Shown: positions 54,920 to 64,000 of the stretch, in pieces | Position numbering within the stretch: the first letter of the stretch is position 1 | Layout of the letters: the number at the start of each line of letters is the position of its first letter | Program-made: the position numbers and the translations under genes | Notes under the pieces: model-generated | Database searches by the model: none | Told to the model about the DNA's origin: nothing | Seen by the model: the letters and a program-made list of their open reading frames with translations, nothing else | Assembly: GCF_963678635.1 (NCBI RefSeq) | Contig: NC_087065.1 | Span: 3,410,001-3,474,000 of the forward strand | Direction of reading: 5' to 3' | Length of the DNA stretch: 64,000 bases | DNA from: Symsagittifera roscoffensis | Lineage: Eukaryota > Xenacoelomorpha > Acoela > Convolutidae

Positions 54920-57403
54920 ATGCATGCTCTTCGAAAATGGGTGAAAAAACCCAATAAAACAGACACAAGACTCCTAGCTCAGTTCTACTATGCAGACGAG
55001 GAACTGATTCGAGTCACACACGAGTTAGACAGCTTCGACGGCCGAAGCGAACCAGAGCGGTGCTCACAGCTAATCGCCGACTTGAAATTAGCCCAGGAAA
55101 AAGTGATAGGACTTATTGAAGAAATCAAAAACGTAATAGCCCCTGGTTGCGACGATACTACTCGCGAGTTCCGAGTCAAGTTTCCAGACGACATTTTACA
55201 AGATAATTTAGCCGGACAGCTCTGGTTCGGAGCTGAATGTCTATGTGCTGGCTCGACTATAGTTAATCGTGAACAAGAAAGTATTCAGCTCAGACCCTTG
55301 GCCAAACAAGTAGTAAAAAGTTTGAGCAAACTTAGAACAGCGCTTCGTGAACAAGCGTTGAAAAATCTGAATGTCTATCCCAGTTCGATCAAAGACGCGA
55401 TGGTCAGTTTCGACGAGATTTTTGCTCAGTTTGAGTTCGAATACGTGAGTGTCTTATCGCGAGTTAGATCGGTGGATGATCACGACAAAATGTTAGAAAT
55501 ATCGGTTCTCTTCTGTGAAACAGTCGAAAGAGCAATTGAAAAACATTTGCTGAAGTATGAAATGATCGAGGATTATGATCCCGATTTGATGATTTCGATT
55601 CCGCGTCTGGCCATCATATGCGGAGTGCTGATTTTTCCGGACGGGCCTCTGGACTTGACTAAGGGTCCAGAAGGTCTACCTCAGATGTTCAAGCCTTTTT
55701 ACAAACTACTTCGCAAAATCAGAGATCTTTTGTTCACACTTTCAGAAGATGAGCTTTTTATTCTCGAGAAAACTTTGTGCTCTGAGGAAAATTTTGACGA
55801 AGTTGTTTTGGCGGCAGAAGAAGTTTTGAAGGGTTCAAATTACGAGCGAAAAGACCATTCAAAAAGTCGAGAGCGAGGTCGCAGTCGAAGATTCGGAACA
55901 TTGTTACCTGAGCATATATTCATGCCTAATAGCACCTACCAGGCGAATCTAGCTTCAGTGGAGACGAATATTCGGGATATCCAGAAAAAGATATCAAATG
56001 GAACCGATTGCGGGAGCTCAGAAAATGGCGAGAATAGACGAGGTAGCGGCGTTATTAATGTTAATAATCAGAACTTGACCATTATAACTGAGGTAGAGGT
56101 TCATAATAACTCTTTTGGAGATGAAAATAACGAGTCGGGTTCACGTTCAGTTTCTCCTAGTGATACACCTGCAGCTATTTTGCAGACCTCTCAATCAAAT
56201 AGTAGAAATAGTACAGATGTGAAACTCTCGGAGCACGGAGCTCCTGTTTCGCCGAATGTCTCAAACAGTTCTTCAGATACCAGTTCTCTGTCCCGGGTTC
56301 AAAACCCAGTGGGACGGGATCCTGGACCACCCGACTACCCTCCCCCTCCCTACTCGAGCGCCGAAGAGGACGGATACGATTCATCTAACGAGGGCGATTC
56401 AAGTGCCTCGAATACCGCAACCAGGAGAGACCAGACATCCCCTTCTAGCGCTCGAGCATCCGTGAATCAACAAATTAACTCGCAATTAGAAAACGAAATC
56501 ACTGGGATTAGAACCTCTGACAACTGGCCTGCATCATCGAGGAGTCGGGGCAGCACAATCACAGCTCCATCGAACCAATTTGGATCAGATGTTGTTGTGA
56601 GGTCTGGAGTCATTTCTTCGAGTTCAGATGTGCATGATCAATATACAGAACCATTAGACTCAATTCCACAACCTATCAGTCCGTTTATTGAGTCGGTGGA
56701 AAATCTGACCGCGTTCGACAACGCAGTGATGCAAAGGTTGCTCATGACCCCAGAACCCGAGATTGCTCAAGTAGACTACCAGCCGGAACGAGGAGAAGAT
56801 TCCAGTAGGGGAGTCCGGAAACAGACCTCGACTACGAGTGGGAACCAAGACGAGAGCGGATCTTCGACATCTACTCTTTACAGAGATTCCCTGTTCAAAG
56901 ATTCGAGTAGCGAAACCGAGTCTGAAGGTCTAATCCCTCAGAAACTTCACCTTCTGAGGTCGAAGTTCAAATGCACACGTGACCTAATTCACACTTTGTT
57001 CGTCTGCATTTCGGGTGTAGCTGACCAGTTGCAAAGTAACTACGCCAATGATTTAAGACAGACGCTGAAAAGTGTCTTTATTTCCATGTCTTCGAGTGGA
57101 GACAAGAGCGTAGAAGAGATTCAGAATGATATAACGAAAGGGTGGCTGACCAGCAAGCACTACATTACACTGAAGCAACACGAGGAACCCCCGCCCTGGA
57201 CCGATGATGCGGAGTGCACGTGTTGCTCGGGTTGCAGCACCTGTTTTAACTTCTTCAAAAGAAGACACCATTGCAGGCTTTGTGGCAAAATATTCTGCTC
57301 CACCTGCGCGTCTAATTTTGTGCCCCTGCCAAGGTATGGACTATTGTCGCCCGTGAGAGTGTGCACCGCCTGCATTGAGACGGCAATTGACAGACTAGTT
57401 TAG
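54920..57403 (+). CDS. ZFYVE28: ZFYVE28/LST2, FYVE-domain endosomal regulator of receptor signalling
   Basis: 827 residues in a single exon. LST2 homologues sit on endosomes through a C-terminal FYVE domain binding PI3P and promote EGFR degradation. The N-terminal about 310 residues match the family (RKWVKKPNKTDTRLLAQFYYADEEL, NLAGQLWFGAECL, PRLAIICGVL, LLRKIRDLLFTL). A Ser/Asn-rich linker of about 350 residues is poorly conserved. CTRDLIHTLFVCISGVADQL follows near 680-700, and FYVE at about 756-827 has WTDD, RRHHCR, CGKIFC and PVRVC with all eight zinc Cys. The start was chosen because the family begins here and VKFP places Lys at residue 87, the human mono-ubiquitination site. In-frame ATGs at 54884 and 54896 would add 12 or 8 residues. 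The upstream stop is at 54833. Confidence 0.93.
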   Translation: MHALRKWVKKPNKTDTRLLAQFYYADEELIRVTHELDSFDGRSEPERCSQLIADLKLAQEKVIGLIEEIKNVIAPGCDDTTREFRVKFPDDILQDNLAGQLWFGAECLCAGSTIVNREQESIQLRPLAKQVVKSLSKLRTALREQALKNLNVYPSSIKDAMVSFDEIFAQFEFEYVSVLSRVRSVDDHDKMLEISVLFCETVERAIEKHLLKYEMIEDYDPDLMISIPRLAIICGVLIFPDGPLDLTKGPEGLPQMFKPFYKLLRKIRDLLFTLSEDELFILEKTLCSEENFDEVVLAAEEVLKGSNYERKDHSKSRERGRSRRFGTLLPEHIFMPNSTYQANLASVETNIRDIQKKISNGTDCGSSENGENRRGSGVINVNNQNLTIITEVEVHNNSFGDENNESGSRSVSPSDTPAAILQTSQSNSRNSTDVKLSEHGAPVSPNVSNSSSDTSSLSRVQNPVGRDPGPPDYPPPPYSSAEEDGYDSSNEGDSSASNTATRRDQTSPSSARASVNQQINSQLENEITGIRTSDNWPASSRSRGSTITAPSNQFGSDVVVRSGVISSSSDVHDQYTEPLDSIPQPISPFIESVENLTAFDNAVMQRLLMTPEPEIAQVDYQPERGEDSSRGVRKQTSTTSGNQDESGSSTSTLYRDSLFKDSSSETESEGLIPQKLHLLRSKFKCTRDLIHTLFVCISGVADQLQSNYANDLRQTLKSVFISMSSSGDKSVEEIQNDITKGWLTSKHYITLKQHEEPPPWTDDAECTCCSGCSTCFNFFKRRHHCRLCGKIFCSTCASNFVPLPRYGLLSPVRVCTACIETAIDRLV

Positions 57404-57924
57404 AGGAGACATCCAAACTTTTTTGAACTTAAAACTTTCTTTGAATGCCATTTTCCCTTTTTGGCGTACTTAATTTAACTGCTAGTAGTGTTACAGTGCT
57501 ATTTTTATAAACCAGCTGATGAATATATACGAGCAACTCTGTAAAACAGCCGAATATGTTACGATGTTTCGTTATTTTTATGCAATAGTTATGTAACAGT
57601 TATGTTGTTACGTGAAAGTGTTTGGAAGTCATTGGCGTAATATGTCCGGCTGTTTTATATACTGAGCCCACCTTTATTTCGCTTTTGGATCGGCTGGTTC
57701 TTGACCGCTAAATGTTAGTTTTTAGGAACGTTCTAAATTAATATGCCTTGATTCTCAAATGGAAGAAAACTAAGTTAACTAATTAACAAAAAATTCTTCT
57801 TTTTACTCCCAGTTAAATGGCATTTCTGTTCATATTTAAGTGGCGGTTATCTAGTCAATTTTTCAAGGTTTATTACGAAAATGAGTTGAAGTAATTTCGA
57901 AATTTAAGCTCAACAAATCGAGGT

Positions 57925-57930
57925 AATAAA
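57925..57930 (+). terminator. Possible poly(A) signal AATAAA of ZFYVE28
   Basis: First clear AATAAA downstream of the stop, about 520 nt away; nothing else in between resembles a gene. Confidence 0.4.
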
Positions 57931-58079
57931 GCTTGATGTGTGATGGCTAATTTTGTTTGCTATTTAATCAACAAAAATACTGTACAATATTGACATTTTT
58001 TATGGTGCTGCTTAGTATATTTAGTCTCTTCTAATCTGCCTGTTTTCCTTTTGGGTCAGTTTTGGACGAGTTAAGTTTC

Positions 58080-58560
58080 TGATAAAATTGCTGGTAATCA
58101 TGGCTGATGGGTTATAATGGGTCATAATTCTGGCCAAATGTTTCCAAAAGGTCCTTTTGGTACTGTTCAGCGACATCCATTTTAGGTTGACTAGCCCTAG
58201 AATTTTTAAGAAGCCCTTGGCGCCAATATACACCAACTTTGAGGAGAGCATTCCTCGAAAAACAATTTTTTGAACAAAACCTTCTAAAGTCCCTGATAAC
58301 GTTATTGTTGGCCTGTTTTTTTTTTAAATTTCGACTGCGGCCTAAAAATTATTGGAAAAATGGGGTTTGCTATACAGGGTTTTCATAGGGTTTTAAGAGA
58401 ACTGAGAAAAACAATTTGGTCGACCAGTCTGTAAAAAAAGTAAAAAAAAAAAAACATTTTTCGGCAACTTTTTTTCGACAAGCATGTTTTTTGACAAACA
58501 TATTCAAACGTTCTTTGACAAAAAAAATCCAGAGACCCTGCACCCCCCAGTTGAACGAAA
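58080..58560. mobile_element. Degenerate hAT-type MITE copy
   Basis: Internal family blocks CTAGAATTTTTAAGAAGCCC, TTGGCGCCAATATACACCAA and AATTTGGTCGACC are recognisable in family order, but I cannot find intact CAGGGGCGG ends. An old, decayed copy. Confidence 0.55.
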
Positions 58561-59390
58561 AAGTAGATCTCAACCGTTAATCAGTACACAAAAATTCAGA
58601 GCGTCCTTCATTTAATAAAGACTAATCAGAAACCATACTTTGCCTTGGCTAGGGTCAAATTGCTTTGAAAATAAACAAAAGTTTAACCTTCAGTACTTGG
58701 TCAAAGAGTTGTATGATATTCAAATCAGTTGGTTCATGATACTAAAAACATAGTTAAATCCATTAGTTACTTACTTTTAATAATGCGATTTAAATTCTTG
58801 GAATGATTTAATAATCTTTCCTAATCCAATAGAAGAGAGAAGGCGTGTTGAGTAGGTTTAATTGTAGGATAAACTTCGTCAGAGATTGATTTTTGTGCAA
58901 AGTAATTTCAAAGTTGACCCGAAGATTCCTGACCTTGAATGAACAATTTGGTGGAGCAAATTTCTTTACATCATCCGATCGTGTTGTAGAAACTCTTGAA
59001 AATGTTCTTGATGTACATATAATAGCAAGTATGCCCTTCGATGTCCCTTACCCCAACTCTAGATTAATTGAAGCAGATTAGATCCAATTGGTTCATAATT
59101 CAAGTTTTTCTCTTTCGTTGTTTTTTGAAACCTTAGAACAGTTTGGTACGTTGGACTACGATGAAGCATAGCGTAAGAACTGAATTGTGAAGTGGTTTTT
59201 GATCTCGGATTTATGCTAATAAACTTGCTTTACAAAATTTTGGTTTCTGTCAGGGTACTTTGAGGCTGCTCAATCTAGCCGCCAAATATGGTTGCTGAAG
59301 CTTTTCAGAGTTTCCGGGATTTGACTGATTTTCTTATTGGTTCACATTTTTATTGTTTGATGGCAGCATGGCGTTATTTTCGTAACGAAA
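58560..59390. other. AT-rich region with an unassigned small ORF and a repeat fragment
   Basis: An open stretch at 58893-59081 (NEQFGGANFFTSSDRVVETLENV...) has amino-acid composition more like protein than its neighbours, but I do not recognise it. A single fragment of the 162-bp tandem repeat family lies at about 59240-59325. Otherwise nothing was seen. Confidence 0.35.
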
Positions 59391-59830
59391 GTAACGAAAA
59401 ATTTGTGCTCGGGTGGCTTTTTTTCTTCAGACAAATTTCGACATATAAACTAGCCATTTTTGACGGAAATTTTTTTATATAACTCGAAAAGTATTGCTGT
59501 CCTGAGCTTAATTTTGAAAAGATCTTTCACCTCTGACTATTTTTTGTAAAGTTATGGGGGTTTAAAGATTGCCATTTTGGTCAATTTGGGACAACAAACG
59601 TGCGGTAAACTTCGCGCTATTAACGCGTAATAGGATATTTAATCCGTCTTAGAAATCGTTCAAAATTAGTTGAAAGAAGCTTATTTGCCATAATTGATTT
59701 GTTACAAGGACTGAAATCTATGCTTTTGTATTTTATATGGCGTGCGGGGGGATGAATTTTACAAAAAAAATCAAATTTTAGAAAATGTTTCACATTTAAT
59801 TTTTGCCCTGATACGAGCAGTCTTGTTAAA
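59390..59830 (-). repeat. Repeat block, inverted relative to 45560-45990
   Basis: Shared blocks in inverted order: GTAACGAAAAATTTGTGCTCGG-like, CTAGCCATTTTTGACGGAA, GCCATTTTGGTCAATTTGGG, TTATTTGCCATAATTGATTT and TTTTATATGGCGTGCGGGGG. It corresponds to the outer end of the 2.2-kb duplicated element. Confidence 0.7.
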
Positions 59831-59948
59831 TTTCTTATGCTCATGCGTATATGATTTACTGGCATCAAGCATAATTAAAAGTTTGAAACAACATGGAAAT
59901 CAGTCAAATCCCGGAATTAAATTTGGCTGCTAGTCTTGCCAGCCCTCA

Positions 59949-61251
59949 GAGTGCCCTGCAGAATTTAAATTCATAGCGCAGAAAATGAAATATTTTGAAA
60001 TTTTATATCTGGAAAACAGTTTCGTAATTCTTATGAGTACCCTGATTACACTCCACAATAGCAATTGAACTTTAACAACTAATTTGAACAATGGTTTTAT
60101 CCAGAAAACACGTGATTATAGGAAAAAGTTAACGATTACAGAGCATTTTTTACACTAGCAATCGAAGTGTATTAGTAAGAAATTTCTTTTCCTAAGGTAG
60201 CTTGCGAATAAAATTCTTTTGTTTAGTGGCACTTTTGCTACTACAATCACGATCTGTAGCATTGGAAATTACATATCATCTGTTCTCTGCTTTATTTGTG
60301 GCAAGTGTTTGTCATTTATTAAGCGTCCGTGGCTGAATGATTAGTACTTTCTCTTATTGTCTTTTATATAGCTGCTTTTTGTACAGTTTTCGCTAGTGTT
60401 TGCGAAGAGCAGCGTCGCTTGTGCGTTAAAATATTTGCATATATGCTGGGGGCCGTTTTTGAATAAATTTTTTAAAATTTGAAACCCATTATTTTTAGAG
60501 ACATGATTATGTTAGTAAGTGAGAATATACACGTTGAAATTGTCTTTAAATTGTTCAATTTATCAAGCAAAAAAACACTGTTGATGCCCCCAGTATATTT
60601 TTAATTTCTGCATTACATTTTGTTCTGTTGTTCTACATTTAGCATTTAAGATTTCATTGAACAGTTCTGATTACCTAAGTTCCTTCAAAGTTATGTGAGC
60701 AACCCTGCTTTCGAATGCAAGCTTGACACTTCCTGGAATTTATGGATCTAACTATCCGCATTGTTGCAGCGCATTCATTGCTCTCTTATTAGAATGAGTT
60801 AGGTAAAAATTGAGCTAAGCAAAGAGCCACGAGTACTCGGTTCTGAGGACAGTGTTCGAATCATGTAAAATCAGATATATCCAAACCGGTCACTGGAAAT
60901 GACTTGAAAGGACTAGGTTTTGTAGGCGCAATTAAGGCTTGTCAGTGAAAAGTAGTAGGAGTGGAGAATAGTATTTTTTTAGTTCTGATTGAAATCTAAT
61001 AAAACAAAAAATTATTTTTCGAAAAAAAAATTGGGCCAAATTTTTGAAAAGATGAAATTAATAGGCTTCATCTACAGGATTTCTTTATTTGGCATTTTTA
61101 TTGGCGTGAACAAAAACTAGTTTCAAAAACTAGTGTTCCTCATTTAAATACATTTTTTGTAGTCTATTCGCTCATTTAACGCAATTGTTTTTGCACTAAA
61201 AATCATAATTAACAAATTTGCGTAAAAAATAAATAATTTGTACCTAGTTTG
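59949..61251. repeat. 1.3-kb tandem duplication, unit 1
   Basis: Starts GAGTGCCCTGCAGAA. It matches unit 2 at an offset of 1,303 bp over almost its whole length, including a SINE-A-derived segment at 60166-60430 (GCGTCCGTGGCTGAATGATT, GTGTTTGCGAAGAGCAGCG). Confidence 0.88.
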
Positions 61252-62512
61252 GAGTGCCCTGCAGAACTAAAATTCATAGCGCGGAAAATGAAATATTTGA
61301 GCTTTTTTATCTGGAAAACAGTTTCGTAATTCTTATGAGTACCCTGATTACACTCCACAATAGCAATTGAACTTTAACAACTACTTTGAACAATGGTTTT
61401 GTCCAGAAAACACGTGATTATAGGAAAAAGTTAACGATTACAGAGCATTTTTTACACTTGCAATCGAAGTGTATTAGTAAGAAATTTCTTTTCCTAAGGT
61501 AGCTCGCAAAAAAAATTCTTTTGTTTAGTGGCACTTTTGCTACTACAATCACAATCTGTAGCATTGAAAATTACATATCATCTGTTCTCTGCTTTATTTG
61601 TGGCAAGTATTTGTCATTTATTAAGCGTCCGTGGCTGAATGATTAGTACTTTTTCTTATTGCCTTTTTTATAGCTGCTTTTTGTACAGTTTTCGCTAGTG
61701 TTTGCGAAGAGCAGCGTCGCCTGTGCGTTAAAATATTTGCATTTATGCTGGGGGCCGTTTTTGAATTAATTTTTTAAAATTTGAAACCCAATAGTTTTGG
61801 AGACATGGTTATTTTAGTAAGTGAGAAAATACACGTTGAAATTGTCTTTAAACTATTCAATTTATCAAGCAAAAATCGCTGTTGATGCCCCCAGTATATT
61901 TTTAATTTCTGCATTACATTTTGTTCTGTTGTTCTACATTTAGCATTTAATGTTTCATTGAACAGTTCTGATTACCTAAGTGCCTTTAAATTTATGTGAG
62001 CAACCCTGCTTTCGAATGCAAGCTTGACACTTCGTGGAATTTATGGATCTAACTATGCGCATTGTTGCAGCGCATTCAATGCTCTCTTATTAGAATGAGT
62101 TAGGTAAAAATTGAGCAAAGCAAAGAATCACGAGTACTCGGTTCTGAGGACAGTGTTCGAATCATGTAGAATCAGATATATCCCAACCGGTCACTGGAAA
62201 TGACTTGAAAGGACTAGGTTTTGTAGGCGCAATTTAGGCTTGTCAGTGAAAAGTAGTAAGAGTGGAGAATAGTATTTTTTTTAGTTCTGATTGAAATCTA
62301 ATAAAACTAAGAATTACCTTTCGAAAAAAAAATTGGGCGAAGTTTTTGAAGAGATGAAATTAATAGGCTTCATCTACAGGATTTCTTTATTTGGCATTTT
62401 TATTGGCGTGAACAAAAACTAGTCTCAAAACTAGTGTTCTTCATTTAAATACAACTTTTAAATGCAACTTTAAATACGTAAGAAATAAATAATTTGTACC
62501 TAGTTTGGAGTG
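61252..62512. repeat. 1.3-kb tandem duplication, unit 2
   Basis: Second copy. It carries its own SINE-A segment at about 61467-61733 and lacks roughly 40 bp near its 3' end. A further TAGTTTGGAGTGC at 62502-62513 marks the duplication boundary. Confidence 0.88.
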
Positions 62513-62716
62513 CAAACGTTTCAGTAAAAAACGAAATCACGTTTGAGTAGTAAATTTTATATGTTTTTGACTACTAACCCCTTGTATGGTATCTAGTAAA
62601 GAACTGAAAACCTTATAAAGAACTAAATGGAAGATGAATCAATGTTGCATTTTGTACCTTGTGACGAACTTTGTACTATAACAATAGGGCTGAGTGGTAA
62701 TTATTAAGTCTTTAAT

Positions 62717-63144
62717 CAGGGGCGGATTTAGGGGGGGGGGGGGCGGACGCCTCCCCTCTCAGGGATTCGACCCCCTGCCGACCAAAAGGGTCCACCCTTT
62801 GATACTTTTTCAGAAATCCATTTTTGGCCGACCGACCCTAAAATTTTTCTAAAGGCGCCTTCGGTGCCAATATATACTAACTTTGAGGGGGAGCGCGCGT
62901 CAAAAAAAACGCGATTTTTTTGTCGAAATTTTTCAAAAAGTGCCAAAAAACGACTTTAATTACTGTTTTTTCAAAAATTTGCCTGCGGCGATGAAAATTT
63001 TGCCACAATAGGGGCAAAACAGTGCTTTGGGAGAGCTCGAAAAATCAATTTGGTCGACCTAAAAAAAAGGTCGTCAAAATTTTCGATTTTTTTTTTGAAA
63101 ATCCACCCCCCCCCCCCCTCGAGAAAATCCTAGATCCGCCCTTG
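62717..63144. mobile_element. Non-autonomous hAT-type MITE, copy 4
   Basis: TIRs CAGGGGCGGATTTAGG and CCTAGATCCGCCCTTG. The 8-bp flanks are TCTTTAAT (62709-62716) and TTTTTAAT (63145-63152), one mismatch. Same orientation and nearly the same length as copy 1. Confidence 0.88.
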
Positions 63145-63152
63145 TTTTTAAT

Positions 63153-64000
63153 ACTTCATTTTCGTAGGAAAAAAATTCGAGATCGAAATACTTTGCTGGT
63201 TCTTACCACTGTAAAATAGATTTTTTTTCAACACACTGATGTTGATGATGTTGAGCTAAACTTGATTGGTGGTGAAATATGACAGCCAATGATAAACATA
63301 GGGGCAAACGAAATTTAATTATTAAGTTATTTAAGAAATTCATTTTGAAAGCTTATGTTTACAGGAAAACATTAATTGTGAAAAATCAATTTTGAGTTAA
63401 AGTGGCCTATTTTGCGTTAAAGTTTTGAAAATCTGCAACCCACTAGTTTTAGATACATGATTATTTTTGTTTGTGAAAACGTACAAGTTGAAAAAACTCT
63501 AGACAATAATTGAACGTAGCGACTTTACGATAGTGCATTTATATCATATTTAACCATTTTTTCACCCTGAAGACCTAAATCAGGTTGTGATGTAGTGGTA
63601 ATTGATTTTGCATCACATCACACGAGAAACAACCCTTTTATTGGATGGGGTTAAAAGTTTGAAAATCCTAACTTTCTGAAAATCCGAAATCTTTTTTTAC
63701 TCATCTTTTATATATGTTTTATTGACTGCTCGTCATAAAATTTCAATTAGAAAACTTAGGCAAAAGAAAAGACTGGCTAATGTCTGATGATTTTCCATTC
63801 GGAAGCTGTATGAATAGTTGATTCCGTTAAAGTTTCTTGTTCAATGAAAATGATAACTCGAATGGTCATGATCATAAAATTCTACAGTTTGATTTAGAGA
63901 AATTCAAAGATATAAATATATCACTAATGAAGTCCTTAGAAAAAATCCAATTGCACAGTTTTCATATTTGGAAATTGTGTGATGAACAATTTTTACGCGA
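63153..64000. other. AT-rich sequence to window end
   Basis: A weak tRNA-like stretch occurs near 63590 (TGTGATGTAGTGGTAATTG). I see no gene or clear repeat. Confidence 0.4.

Overview
This is nuclear DNA from an animal. It is AT-rich and repeat-laden, with GT-AG introns, AATAAA signals after stop codons, tRNA-derived SINEs, hAT-type MITEs and LINE remnants. The five protein genes are metazoan housekeeping genes whose proteins are clearly diverged from the vertebrate ones. I read it as an invertebrate but cannot name the phylum. Strong polypyrimidine/AG acceptors lie just upstream of the start codons of MRPS30 and POP1, which would suit a lineage with spliced-leader trans-splicing (inference).

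Layout, all genes on the + strand: (1) 871-16037, the 3' 15 exons of NOMO (ER translocon-associated BOS complex), whose introns are full of repeats; (2) 16635-18242, MRPS30/mL65 (mitoribosome), intronless coding region; (3) 18701-23695, POP1 (RNase P/MRP), three exons; (4) 26.25-32.15 kb, a tandem array of about 370-bp monomers, with decayed relatives scattered to 39.25 kb; (5) 39767-53702, EXOC3/SEC6 (exocyst), with an 8-kb intron holding a duplicated dead LINE; (6) 54920-57403, ZFYVE28/LST2 (FYVE endosomal protein), a single exon; (7) 57.4-64 kb, repeats only (a 1.3-kb tandem duplication, hAT MITEs, SINE copies).

The most interesting item is the array. Each monomer holds two short units with a C box (ATGATGA), an internal CTGA, and a final CTGA immediately preceded by TTCATAGTTACT. 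Through the first base of the D box this gives 12 nt (TCATAGTTACTC) complementary to the universally conserved LSU rRNA helix 69 segment GAGTAACTATGA. By the D+5 rule the target is the second A of AGTAAC, equivalent to E. coli A1913, a position known to be 2'-O-methylated in yeast and human. I count about 31 units in the array, plus six diverged copies further on. A TATAAAAG motif lies about 63 nt upstream of each first unit. The region therefore looks like a greatly amplified C/D-box snoRNA cluster for one methylation in the subunit-bridge helix.

POP1 (rRNA and tRNA processing), a mitoribosomal protein and an rRNA-modification array lie side by side, but I see no evidence that they are co-regulated beyond shared orientation and the short gaps between the first three genes.
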